NCBI RefSeq assembly: GCF_003479605.1
Contig: NZ_QUHR01000007.1
Location: 62,001 to 126,000 of the forward strand
Source of the DNA: Roseburia sp. AF12-17LB
GTDB taxonomy: Bacteria > Bacillota > Clostridia > Lachnospirales > Lachnospiraceae
DNA length: 64,000 nucleotides
Reading direction: 5' to 3'
The notes beneath the pieces were generated by a model, which was not told where the DNA came from, ran no database searches, and saw only the letters and a list, made by a program, of their open reading frames with translations. Shown here in pieces: positions 55,207 to 62,899 of this stretch (its first letter is position 1; the number at the start of each line of letters is the position of its first letter). A program made the position numbers and the translations under genes.

Positions 55207-56622
55207 TCAGGAAATGACAACTTTTATCTTTCCGTCCTCAGTCACGCCATGAATACGAAATGCATTCTCCCGGCAGGTTTTTATCACTGCCACCGCCTCT
55301 TTGGAAATCTCTTCTCCCGGCACCAGCATCGGGATGCCCGGCGGGTAAAGATAGACAAATGCTCCTGCCGTCTTGCCAACACTTTCCTTCAGCCCCATTT
55401 CCGCTGTCTTTGCATCCTGTGCTTCTGCAATGGATATACGGACCGTCCGCTTTGCATAGGCTTCGGTCAGAAACTGCGGCGTTATTGTTCTTCTTGCTGC
55501 GGCTTCTTTTTTATCAATTTCTTCCAGTGCCGCATACAGCCGGTCAAAACCTTCCTCGCTGTCAAAAATACTGGTCATTGCCAACGCATAATCTCCCTGA
55601 CACATCTCTAACTGCAAATGGTATTTCTCCCTGAGCAGCTGATACAGCTCTTCCCCGGAAAGTCCGGCTTTCGTGGCACGGAGTACCAGCTTCGACGGGT
55701 CTTTGGCAAAGCCTTCTGTCTCTTTTAAATCCACTTCTCCCATGACTTCCACATTAGAAAAATGGGATGCTTTTTCATAAAAGTCTTTCATATGCTTCTC
55801 ATATGCATCAAAATACTTCTCTTTCTCTTCCGTCAGCAGACGCACACATTCATCTATACTGGTCAAGAATAAGTAGGATGGAGAACTGGTTTCATAGATA
55901 TTTAAGAACCACTCCAACCGTTCCTTATTTATATAAGAAGAATTCCAATGCAGAATTGCAGTCTGTGTAGGTGCCGGAAGCGTCTTATGCAGGCTCTGGA
56001 TTACCACATCTGCTCCCAGTGTAATAGCTGATTTTGGGAAATACGGATGAAAACCAAGATGCGCACCATGAGCTTCGTCCACAATCAGCGGAATCCCATG
56101 CTGATGGGCAATTTCTGCTATTTTTTCTATATCTGATACGATTCCATCATAGGTTGGTGATGTAAGAAACACAGCCTCAATACTTTCATCCGCTTCTAAT
56201 GCAGCTTCTACCTGCTCCGGCAGTATTCCACCCTGTATCCCGAATTCTGTAAAGACCGGATAGAGATATGTCACCTGCAACTCTCTTAAATATGCTGCAT
56301 GATATGCTGCCTTATGGCTGTTTCGTGCCATCAGAAGATGTCCCTTTTTCGGTAATGCGGCACTGAGTGCTGCTAAAATACCGCAGGTACTTCCATTTAC
56401 CAGAAAGAAAGAACTCTTTGCGCCCCATAATGCGGCTGCCCGCTCCTCGGCTTCCTTTATGATTCCTTCTGCGGCATGTAGATTATCAAATCCATCTATT
56501 TCTGTAATGTCATATGTATAAGGATTGATGTCACAATCCAGTCTCCGCTTATGTCCCGGCATATGAAGGGGATACATATCAGAGGATGCAAGTTTACATA
56601 ATTCATCTTTTATATATGTCAT
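55207..56622 (-). CDS. Orn/Lys/Arg decarboxylase-family protein (YaaO-like)
   Basis: A 471-residue PLP enzyme of fold type III-like Orn/Lys/Arg decarboxylases. MPGHKRRLDCDINPYTYDIT and the PLP lysine in VIQSLHKTLPAPTQ are diagnostic, with VDEAHGAHLGFHP before it. It is shorter than full speA/ldcC enzymes, as is YaaO. It likely makes cadaverine, agmatine or putrescine. It is first in the operon; promoter at 56698-56726. Confidence 0.93.
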   Translation of the reverse strand: MTYIKDELCKLASSDMYPLHMPGHKRRLDCDINPYTYDITEIDGFDNLHAAEGIIKEAEERAAALWGAKSSFFLVNGSTCGILAALSAALPKKGHLLMARNSHKAAYHAAYLRELQVTYLYPVFTEFGIQGGILPEQVEAALEADESIEAVFLTSPTYDGIVSDIEKIAEIAHQHGIPLIVDEAHGAHLGFHPYFPKSAITLGADVVIQSLHKTLPAPTQTAILHWNSSYINKERLEWFLNIYETSSPSYLFLTSIDECVRLLTEEKEKYFDAYEKHMKDFYEKASHFSNVEVMGEVDLKETEGFAKDPSKLVLRATKAGLSGEELYQLLREKYHLQLEMCQGDYALAMTSIFDSEEGFDRLYAALEEIDKKEAAARRTITPQFLTEAYAKRTVRISIAEAQDAKTAEMGLKESVGKTAGAFVYLYPPGIPMLVPGEEISKEAVAVIKTCRENAFRIHGVTEDGKIKVVIS

Positions 56623-56697
56623 GGTTCACCTGGCCTGTTATTATGGTTTCATACTCTTTGAATAATAGCTGATTTTCTAATTGATATTGCTATTTCT

Positions 56698-56726
56698 ATA
56701 GTACGGCTTGAGGCAGGAAAAGACAA
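56698..56726 (-). promoter_or_regulatory. Promoter of the decarboxylase-rsmI operon
   Basis: Minus strand TTGTCT (56726-56721), 17 bases, TACTAT (56703-56698). Directly upstream lie two palindromes: AGGGAAAAATCCCT (about 56726-56739) and CGGGTG...CACCCG (about 56754-56785). They could be operator or structural elements. Confidence 0.6.
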
Positions 56727-56871
56727 GGGATTTTTCCCTCCAGAAACGACTTTCGGGTGACCGCTTTGAAAGCAGCCACCCGAATCTATATGATAACTTT
56801 ACACAACTCAAATTTTTTATCGATACTCCTTACTGGGTAGTTTACCACTTTTTTCCAACACAAACTTTATG

Positions 56872-56939
56872 CTTTTGTTGTTGGTTTTCGTTGGTTTGTA
56901 TTGTTTTTTGTTGTTTTAAAGGGGTTTTTGAGATATAAT
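56872..56939 (+). promoter_or_regulatory. GT-rich tract and promoter of the Spo0A-like regulator
   Basis: TTGTTT (56911-56916), 17 bases, TATAAT (56934-56939) is a good vegetative promoter. Just upstream (56872-56918) the plus strand is almost purely T and G, with repeated TTGTTG/TTGGTTT words, which could be a binding site or strand-opening region. The leader to the ATG is about 70 bases with nothing else recognised. Confidence 0.65.
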
Positions 56940-57015
56940 AAGCTTAATTTTAAAGATGCCTTGTGAAATGTTATTTTATTGAAACGATATATGAGTAAAT
57001 CAGGAGGACTTGTAC

Positions 57016-57798
57016 ATGGAAAAAACACTCCACATTTTATTAATCGAAGATGATATGAACACCTGCAATCGTATTTCAAACTATATTGCAACTAAAGATA
57101 ATATGGATTTAGCCGGCGTCACCAATAATTCTTATGTTGGCATTCAATATGTACAGAATACACTTCCTGACGCTGTTATTCTTGATCTGGAATTGCATCA
57201 TGGTGGTGGAAACGGACTGTTTTTCCTCTCTGACTTAAATAAACTGGGCTTAGAGAAAAAGCCTTATATTCTTGTCACTACTTACAACTCCAGCAAAATC
57301 ACGCTGGAATCTGCCAGAAGACTTGGTGCTGATTTCATTATCGGCAAATATGAAGATTCTTATTCTCCGGAATCTGCTGTTGATTTTCTCGAACAGCTTC
57401 TTCCTATGATTGAAATGACAGAATCCACATCCAATACTTCTTATATGAAAGATAATCAAAAAGATTTAGAGCAGGGACTTATCCGCAGAATCCACCGGGA
57501 ACTGGAGCTCATTGGTATCAGTCCAAAGGTTGTTGGTTACAAATATCTGACCGATGCCATTATGATAACAATTGATGGACCGACCACAAACATTTCCCAG
57601 ATTCTTGGTAACAAGTATAAGAAGAGTAATTCCAGTGTGGAACGTGCCATGCAGAATGCCATTAACCGCGCATGGAATTCCAATGACACCGAAACTCTTC
57701 TTACCTGCTACACCGCCCACATTAATCCTGACCGCGGAATGCCTACCATTAAGGAGTTCATTTACTTTTACGCGGAAAAGATTACGGATGGACGTTAA
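57016..57798 (+). CDS. Spo0A-like response regulator (receiver + Spo0A_C)
   Basis: A 260-residue regulator starting after AGGAGGACTTGTAC. The receiver has EDD at 11-13, acceptor D57 (VILDLEL), T88 and K111. Residues 150-255 match the Spo0A DNA-binding domain; NSSVERAMQNAINRAW corresponds to the recognition region of Spo0A (xSRVERAIRHAIEVAW). It is not the main spo0A by context (no spoIVB) and its linker differs. A GHKL kinase follows, and a 14-residue peptide gene on the other strand shares its stop position. It likely binds 0A-box-like DNA. Confidence 0.88.
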   Translation: MEKTLHILLIEDDMNTCNRISNYIATKDNMDLAGVTNNSYVGIQYVQNTLPDAVILDLELHHGGGNGLFFLSDLNKLGLEKKPYILVTTYNSSKITLESARRLGADFIIGKYEDSYSPESAVDFLEQLLPMIEMTESTSNTSYMKDNQKDLEQGLIRRIHRELELIGISPKVVGYKYLTDAIMITIDGPTTNISQILGNKYKKSNSSVERAMQNAINRAWNSNDTETLLTCYTAHINPDRGMPTIKEFIYFYAEKITDGR

Positions 57799-57839
57799 TG
57801 TTTGATAAACTGCTTGATAAAATCTAATAACCAATCCAT
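57795..57839 (-). CDS. 14-residue amphipathic micropeptide between regulator and kinase
   Basis: Minus strand AAAAGGAGG, seven bases, then ATG (57839) and 14 codons encoding MDWLLDFIKQFIKH, stop at 57795. The ribosome site is perfect and ideally spaced. On a helical wheel M1, L4, L5, I8, F11 and I12 line one face and D2, D6, K9, Q10, K13 the other: an amphipathic helix like a tiny phenol-soluble modulin. The stop overlaps that of the Spo0A-like gene end to end. It lies before an AgrC-like kinase. A TATAAT -10 stands 25 bases upstream. Role as signal, toxin or regulator is inference. Confidence 0.65.
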   Translation of the reverse strand: MDWLLDFIKQFIKH

Positions 57840-57870
57840 TTCTATTCCTCCTTTTCAAAAATGTAAGGAG

Positions 57871-57889
57871 ATTATAGAAAAATTCGGAA
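57871..57889 (-). promoter_or_regulatory. Candidate activated promoter of the micropeptide
   Basis: Minus strand TATAAT at 57876-57871, with no good -35 at 17-18 bases. TTCCGAA (57889-57883), a two-mismatch relative of the 0A box TGTCGAA, lies just upstream. This suits a promoter that needs an activator, perhaps the Spo0A-like protein. Confidence 0.4.
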
Positions 57890-57955
57890 CATTTCTTAGG
57901 TTTAAAATCGGGTTGGTTTTTATATGATTTTTAATACATTTATATGAGGTATTGT

Positions 57956-59425
57956 ATGATTCAAAATATAATTCGTTGGTTCTTTGACCTTTTATGTTGC
58001 TACTATTTATATTTTAAATTATTAAATTTTAAACTTTCGCAAAAGAAATATGCTATTCTTCTTTCTTTTATATTCATTGGTGAAGCTTTCCTATTTAATT
58101 TTATCAATGCATGTCTGCCTCTATTTGCAATCCCTGTCTTTGTCCTTTTAAATGCTTTTATACTTACTTTGGTAACTAAGATACAGCTTACATTAAGTCT
58201 GCTATCCTTTACCATTTCTCTTAGTGTAAATTTCATTTTTCTTGCAATTTCAGGTGTTCTTATAGGATTCGCACTATTACCCTTCTTTTATGGAAATTAC
58301 AACCTGCCATATGCTCTGATTCAAATTTCAGGTGGACTTCTTGAATTGCTCTTAATATTCCTTCTTTTCAAAATCAAAAGGCTCCGCCGCGGCATGCCAT
58401 TTCTCTATCAAATCGGCTCTTCTGCCACAGGTTTTATCTTAAGCTGTTTTATTCTGCTCATTGTTACCATAATCAGCTTTTATGATTCCATTCCTGACAT
58501 GCAGTTCCTCTTTCTCCTCATCGCCCTTTTCCTGATTGGACTTCTGCTTTATTGCTGGTGGCGGTTCCGGATTACCCGCGACTACCGGGAGAAGCTGCGG
58601 CAGGCGGAGCTTAGGGCTTTACAGAATGAACTCATTGAGAAAGATAACCGCATCCGGAAATTAGAGGAAAATAATGATGCCCTGGCTAAGATTATTCATA
58701 AAGATAACAAGCTGATTCCGGCAATGGAGCTGGCTGTCTGCGAATACTTAGAAACGGAAGCTACAGACGATGATACCAGAAAGAAGGGCGAACAGCTTGC
58801 CAGCGGGTTAAAGACCATGGCACAGGATCGGAAAGGTACGCTGAACTCCTACCGCCATGATGAACACACTCTTCCGGTGACCGGGGTCTGTGTTTTAGAT
58901 GCGCTTTTTACCTATATGCAGCAGCGTGCCCTGGCACAAAATATCAACTTTTCCCTGCATATCACAGGCAATATTGTAAAAATGGCGGAAGATATCATTT
59001 CCGTGGAAGACCTTTCCCACCTTCTGGCGGATTTGCTGGAAAATGCCATGATTGCCATTGGTGATAATGAGGTGCGCAGTCTTTCTGTCTGCCTTTGTCA
59101 TGACGAAGATACTTCCACCCTGGAGATTTCTGACAGTGGGAATGCCTTTGATGTGCAGCTCTTTGAGGATTTTGGTCAGACCCGGCACACCACCCATAAG
59201 GACAGCGGCGGCAGCGGAATCGGTCTTATGGACATCTGGAAGATAAAGAAACAATACCGTGCATCCCTGCACATCATTGAATATACGCCGGGAACTTCCA
59301 CATTTACGAAAAAAATTTCCCTGGTCTTTGACCGGAAAAATCACTATCTGATTCAGACCTACCGCCGTAATGAAATTGAACGGGTACATATGCGAAATGA
59401 TATGTTTGTTTTACAGTCAGACTGA
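57956..59425 (+). CDS. AgrC-like GHKL sensor histidine kinase
   Basis: A 489-residue kinase from the ATG at 57956 (GAGG six bases upstream; an in-frame ATG at 57944 has no site). Six hydrophobic helices fill residues 1-200, then a coiled coil, IIHKDNK with H248 as phosphoacceptor, and a GHKL ATPase with LLADLLENAMIAIGD, DSGNAFD and GSGIGLMDI. This is the AgrC/peptide-receptor class. It follows the Spo0A-like regulator by 157 bases. The intervening space holds the micropeptide gene. Weak TTTAAA-N16-TATGAT at 57901-57928 may be its own promoter. Confidence 0.88.
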   Translation: MIQNIIRWFFDLLCCYYLYFKLLNFKLSQKKYAILLSFIFIGEAFLFNFINACLPLFAIPVFVLLNAFILTLVTKIQLTLSLLSFTISLSVNFIFLAISGVLIGFALLPFFYGNYNLPYALIQISGGLLELLLIFLLFKIKRLRRGMPFLYQIGSSATGFILSCFILLIVTIISFYDSIPDMQFLFLLIALFLIGLLLYCWWRFRITRDYREKLRQAELRALQNELIEKDNRIRKLEENNDALAKIIHKDNKLIPAMELAVCEYLETEATDDDTRKKGEQLASGLKTMAQDRKGTLNSYRHDEHTLPVTGVCVLDALFTYMQQRALAQNINFSLHITGNIVKMAEDIISVEDLSHLLADLLENAMIAIGDNEVRSLSVCLCHDEDTSTLEISDSGNAFDVQLFEDFGQTRHTTHKDSGGSGIGLMDIWKIKKQYRASLHIIEYTPGTSTFTKKISLVFDRKNHYLIQTYRRNEIERVHMRNDMFVLQSD

Positions 59426-59482
59426 TTTATGTTATGATGGAAGAACTTTTGAGAAGGTAAAATGTTACATGAGGTAAATGTT

Positions 59483-60508
59483 ATGAGTCATGCACTGGTT
59501 ATACTATGTGGTGGAAAAAGTACAAGAATTGGAACGGACAAGGCTTTGCTCCCTTTTGGGGACTGCTGCCTGATTGAATATCTGGTCCGGAAATTTCAGC
59601 CGGATTTTCCGAAAATCTACCTTTCTGTCCAGCAGAAAAATGATTATGCGCATCTGAATCTTCCGGTGACAACCATTGGAGACATCTATGGAAATGCCGG
59701 TCCGCTGTCCGGTATCTTCAGCGCACTTTCCATGATCTCTGAGGAACGTGCCTTCTTCATTTCCGTAGATACACCTTTTGTAGAACCGGCACTGGGGCTT
59801 TACCTGCTGTCACAGCCACAGGAGCATCCTATCTGGGCGATTGAGCGCGCCAATGACCAGTTGGAGACTCTCTCCGCTGTCTACTCCAAAAGCTGCATTC
59901 CGCAGATAGGAAAAGCCATGCTGTTTCACCAGTATTCCTTTAACCGGCTTCATGAGAAATGCAATGCCGGCTATGTCCCGGAAAACGAGCTGGCAAATAT
60001 ATGTCCGGTTCCACTGAATGAACAATTTTTTAACATCAATACCCGCACCCATTATTATCATGCCTTAAAGCTGCTTTCCGAGCGGGGAGAGCTTTTTGAT
60101 GAAGACAGCAATCTGGAGCTTCCGGCAACAGGCAATATTATTTCTTTTATTCCCGTGGTATCGCTGGTGGGGGATTCCATCATTGATAAAAAGACCTTCT
60201 GCATCCAGCTATTGGAGGCATTAAAAAAAGATGGCATTAAGGCTGCCATCTTTGATTCAGAAAAAGATTTTTCCAATATTACGAATGTAGACCTCATCCT
60301 CACCTGTGATTTAGAGGATGAAGACTGCTTTAAAATCGAGCTTTTGAGCAGTGAGTTAAATGAGACTCCGCTGCATCCCCTTTCCGGTCTTGTTGCCATC
60401 GCCAGTGATTTCGGTTACAAATGCGAAGAAGTTCCTTGCTTTGACTTCCGCAAGCCAAAGTCACTTCTTGGCTTCTTAAAGACGCTGATCCGCGACTATA
60501 GCCATTAA
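59483..60508 (+). CDS. MobA-like guanylyltransferase fused to degenerate MobB-like domain
   Basis: A 341-residue protein. Residues 1-190 match MobA, which adds GMP to molybdopterin: LVILCGGKSTRIGTDKALLPFG, ISVDTPFVEPAL and FFNINTR. Residues about 200-341 look like MobB (FIPVVSLVGDSIIDKKTFCI), but the GTP P-loop GxSGSGKTT has become GDSIIDKKT and lacks the invariant glycines. The downstream half may be structural only. Start 59483 is favoured by GAGG eight bases upstream; 59462 (after GAAGG) is possible. Confidence 0.8.
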   Translation: MSHALVILCGGKSTRIGTDKALLPFGDCCLIEYLVRKFQPDFPKIYLSVQQKNDYAHLNLPVTTIGDIYGNAGPLSGIFSALSMISEERAFFISVDTPFVEPALGLYLLSQPQEHPIWAIERANDQLETLSAVYSKSCIPQIGKAMLFHQYSFNRLHEKCNAGYVPENELANICPVPLNEQFFNINTRTHYYHALKLLSERGELFDEDSNLELPATGNIISFIPVVSLVGDSIIDKKTFCIQLLEALKKDGIKAAIFDSEKDFSNITNVDLILTCDLEDEDCFKIELLSSELNETPLHPLSGLVAIASDFGYKCEEVPCFDFRKPKSLLGFLKTLIRDYSH

Positions 60509-60512
60509 GTAT

Positions 60513-61391
60513 CTACAGGAAACGGCACAGCTCCGGCATCCAGTCTCCGATAAAAATTTCATCTCTGATAATTGCACGCCAGACCGGTGGGAAGAAGGCT
60601 TCCAAAAGAGTCATCACTTCCACCCAGTCTGGCTCTTTTTTTCGCTCCCGCTTTAAGTATGCCGCCCATTTCCGCTTCATATAAGTATAATCCTTATAGT
60701 GAAGGACGGTATCCAGCCGGTCTTTTCCAAAGGCCAGCTCTCTCTTTGTTCCAATTTCAATAATCTGCTGCTCAACCTTTCTGCCATCTAACGCCTCTTT
60801 CTTTAAGATTCCATAAATTTCTTCATAGCAGGACAGATCGTTGATTAATTCCATTTTCTCTAAAATTTCCACAAAATTCTCTGCCACAACCTGCTCATAA
60901 GGATATTGCAGAAACTGGATTACCGTATTCTCCTGTAAGAAAAATGGCAATTCTCCATGGGCAGGCTGCATCTGCTCGTCCCGAAGCTCCTGAAAACGCA
61001 GGGTAATGGGAACTTCATGCTCCTTTGATTTTGCCAGCACCTCTATCTGATAGCTTCCCGCCCTTTCTTTCTCTATCTGATAGACATACTCCGGCTTCCG
61101 GCTTAACACCTCTTTCATGAGCTGCCCTAACTGCATTTCCGTTAAATGCTCATCCTTTACCACCTGATAATAATAGGAAAGGGAAAAGACTCTCTTCCGG
61201 CGGTAATTCTCCACACCGAGGCTGCTGCCATTTCTAAGATAAAGCTTCTCTGCAAATGTTGATTTACTTATCTGATATAGAAAATACTCGGTTACCGCAG
61301 AAGGAAGCAGGTCCACAAAAGGGATTTGCAAGTCCTCACTTCTCTGCCGAATCAATGATTCTCTCAGTATGCACTCTGCCACTACAGCCAC
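60513..61391 (-). CDS. AbiEii/AbiGii-like nucleotidyltransferase family protein
   Basis: A 292-residue protein placed after an AbiEi-type gene, overlapping it by 10 bases. STFAEKLYLRNGSSLGVENY and YPYEQVVAENFVEILEK fit the AbiEii layout (GGTAL-type glycine pair, then the LAEKL-type helix). The usual acidic pair of the NTase site (DxD after the glycines) is not seen: the text there is KRVFSLSYYYQ. It may be inactive or strongly divergent. Confidence 0.7.
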   Translation of the reverse strand: MAVVAECILRESLIRQRSEDLQIPFVDLLPSAVTEYFLYQISKSTFAEKLYLRNGSSLGVENYRRKRVFSLSYYYQVVKDEHLTEMQLGQLMKEVLSRKPEYVYQIEKERAGSYQIEVLAKSKEHEVPITLRFQELRDEQMQPAHGELPFFLQENTVIQFLQYPYEQVVAENFVEILEKMELINDLSCYEEIYGILKKEALDGRKVEQQIIEIGTKRELAFGKDRLDTVLHYKDYTYMKRKWAAYLKRERKKEPDWVEVMTLLEAFFPPVWRAIIRDEIFIGDWMPELCRFL

Positions 61392-61996
61392 ACTCCAATT
61401 CTGCTCTGAATCTTTGCCACAACCTTGCGGGCTCTGGCATATTCCATTAATTTTGCAATATCTTTCTTTGGCTCATTGATAAATGCCAGCAGCGCCTTCT
61501 TTAAATCCTCCCGCTCCAGACGTTCCTCGTACTTGAGGCAATCACAGATAAGGCGCTCCTTTTCGTAAATCTTCATCTCGCCACCGGCAAAAGGAATGGC
61601 CGTTACACCAAGCTCCATGACTTCCGGCTCTGTATAATATGGTTTCACCACCGGATATTCCATGCGGAACCTTGACTTCGAAGTATTCTTGCTAATGGCA
61701 ATACTCCATTCATAAGGACGCTTCTCAATATAACCGTAATAGTAAAGGGCGCTGTCCATACATAAGATTCCATCCGGAAACAGTCCCAGAATAATTTCTT
61801 CCTGCGGCTTCTCTTCATACCCCATGGAATAATATCCACTCTTTACATGGTCAAGTATGCCGGCTTTCACCAGTCCCTGAATACTTTTATAGGTCAATCC
61901 CAAAGGATATAATTTTTCGGCTTTCACAATGCCATTATTTTCTTCTAAAAGCTTCTTTATCTCTTCAATGGTCTGCTCTTTCTGCTTCGCATTCAT
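61382..61996 (-). CDS. AbiEi-type antitoxin/winged-helix protein
   Basis: A 204-residue protein. The N-terminal winged helix (YPLGLTYKSIQGLVKAGILDHVKSGYYSM) is the AbiEi antitoxin domain, followed by the AbiEi C-terminal domain (CMDSALYYYGYIEKRPYEWSIAIS, KIYEKERLICDCLKYEERL). AAGGAG lies before the ATG. With the next gene it forms a type IV toxin-antitoxin/abortive infection pair. Confidence 0.85.
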   Translation of the reverse strand: MNAKQKEQTIEEIKKLLEENNGIVKAEKLYPLGLTYKSIQGLVKAGILDHVKSGYYSMGYEEKPQEEIILGLFPDGILCMDSALYYYGYIEKRPYEWSIAISKNTSKSRFRMEYPVVKPYYTEPEVMELGVTAIPFAGGEMKIYEKERLICDCLKYEERLEREDLKKALLAFINEPKKDIAKLMEYARARKVVAKIQSRIGVWL

Positions 61997-62192
61997 AGAT
62001 ATCGCTCCTTCGCATTTTTCTTCTAGTATAAGTTAATTTTTGCCGCTTGTCAATTTCTGTTGCAATTTGTCTTATATTTTTCAGTTTGTCGTTGTAAAAG
62101 TTGTTTTCTTGTCGTATAATTTATTTGGAACAATATTTAATGTCGTATATGTCTATTTGAATATACGCTTGTTTTTAATAAATGAGGTATCT

Positions 62193-62705
62193 ATGGAAAC
62201 AGAAAATACTACCCGAAAAAACCCTTCCCGGGAAACCTGCCAGAAGATTATCAAACGTATTCTGGTCACAGAAGTATTAGAAAAGGGCTGCAATGAACAT
62301 TTCCGTCAGGCTTCGGATTTTATGGGATATTTCCAGTCCCTGTACCCCGCTTCCGATGCGCTGACCAAACAGGTGCAGCGTGCCATCAAGGCAATGGATA
62401 TGCCCCGGGATGAGAGAGGTTACTTTATTGTAAATAAAACATCCGAGCAATTTGAGCAGGACAAAGAAATCAGCCGCCTGCTGCAATCCAGTGAAGCTTC
62501 TTTAAAAAGTCTGGAGGAATCCGAACCGGTACTGATTGAAGTACCAACCGAGCTTGCCGATTATCTGATGTATACCTTAAGTTCTTCCATCAGCTTAAAG
62601 GGACATTATGATACTATGGTAAAGGCTTATAATGGCATCATTATCTACACCAGGGAGCGCAGCCGTATCCTTTCCTACCTCCAGACTCTGTTATCCACAA
62701 ATTGA
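62193..62705 (+). CDS. Unknown protein, possibly ArgR-like
   Basis: A 170-residue protein (ATG after GAGGTATCT). I do not recognise it securely. Residues 10-75 (CQKIIKRILVTEVLEKGCNE; QVQRAIKAMDMPRDERGYFI) recall the ArgR winged helix, and the last part (VLIEVPTELADYL; NGIIIYTRERSRILSYL) could be a small ligand domain. It is followed immediately by a cluster of DnaA boxes, the first of which overlaps its last codons. Confidence 0.45.
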   Translation: METENTTRKNPSRETCQKIIKRILVTEVLEKGCNEHFRQASDFMGYFQSLYPASDALTKQVQRAIKAMDMPRDERGYFIVNKTSEQFEQDKEISRLLQSSEASLKSLEESEPVLIEVPTELADYLMYTLSSSISLKGHYDTMVKAYNGIIIYTRERSRILSYLQTLLSTN

Positions 62706-62771
62706 TGATAATTATCCAAATAGTGTGGATAACTCTGCTACGATAACAGAATAATAATGGATTTATCCACA
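62691..62771. promoter_or_regulatory. DnaA-box cluster
   Basis: Perfect TTATCCACA lies at 62691-62699 and 62763-62771. Its exact reverse TGTGGATAA is at 62724-62732. A near match TTATCCAAA lies at 62712-62720. Four sites in 81 bp is far above chance. The region between is AT-rich. No dnaA or dnaN is adjacent, so this may be an origin-proximal DnaA-titrating cluster or part of an origin. Confidence 0.75.
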
Positions 62772-62820
62772 AATTATCAGAATATAACTCGTCCTAACTT
62801 TAATGTCCAAGATAACGTAA

Positions 62821-62862
62821 AACGACAATATTTAAATTTAAATATTGTCGTTTCTTTTTATT
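62821..62862 (+). terminator. 32-base perfect palindrome terminator
   Basis: AACGACAATATTTAAA and its exact complement make a loopless 32-base palindrome (62821-62852), followed by TCTTTTTATT on the plus strand. It lies between convergent genes. Confidence 0.75.
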
Positions 62863-62899
62863 CTTGTCTTTTTCAGTTGTTCTATAGCAATTTTCGAGA

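Noticed and set aside
57795..57839. AgrD-type cyclic peptide precursor
   Set aside because: AgrD precursors are about 40-50 residues with a charged tail and need AgrB; none is present. The 14-residue product has no cysteine or serine for a ring.
57466..57858. 130-residue antisense frame over the Spo0A-like gene
   Set aside because: It has no ribosome site, odd composition and mirrors the coding pattern of the regulator. The micro-ORF is in a different frame with a perfect site.
62691..62771. Definite chromosomal origin oriC
   Set aside because: DnaA boxes are there, but no dnaA, dnaN or rpmH neighbours, so only a DnaA-box cluster is claimed.
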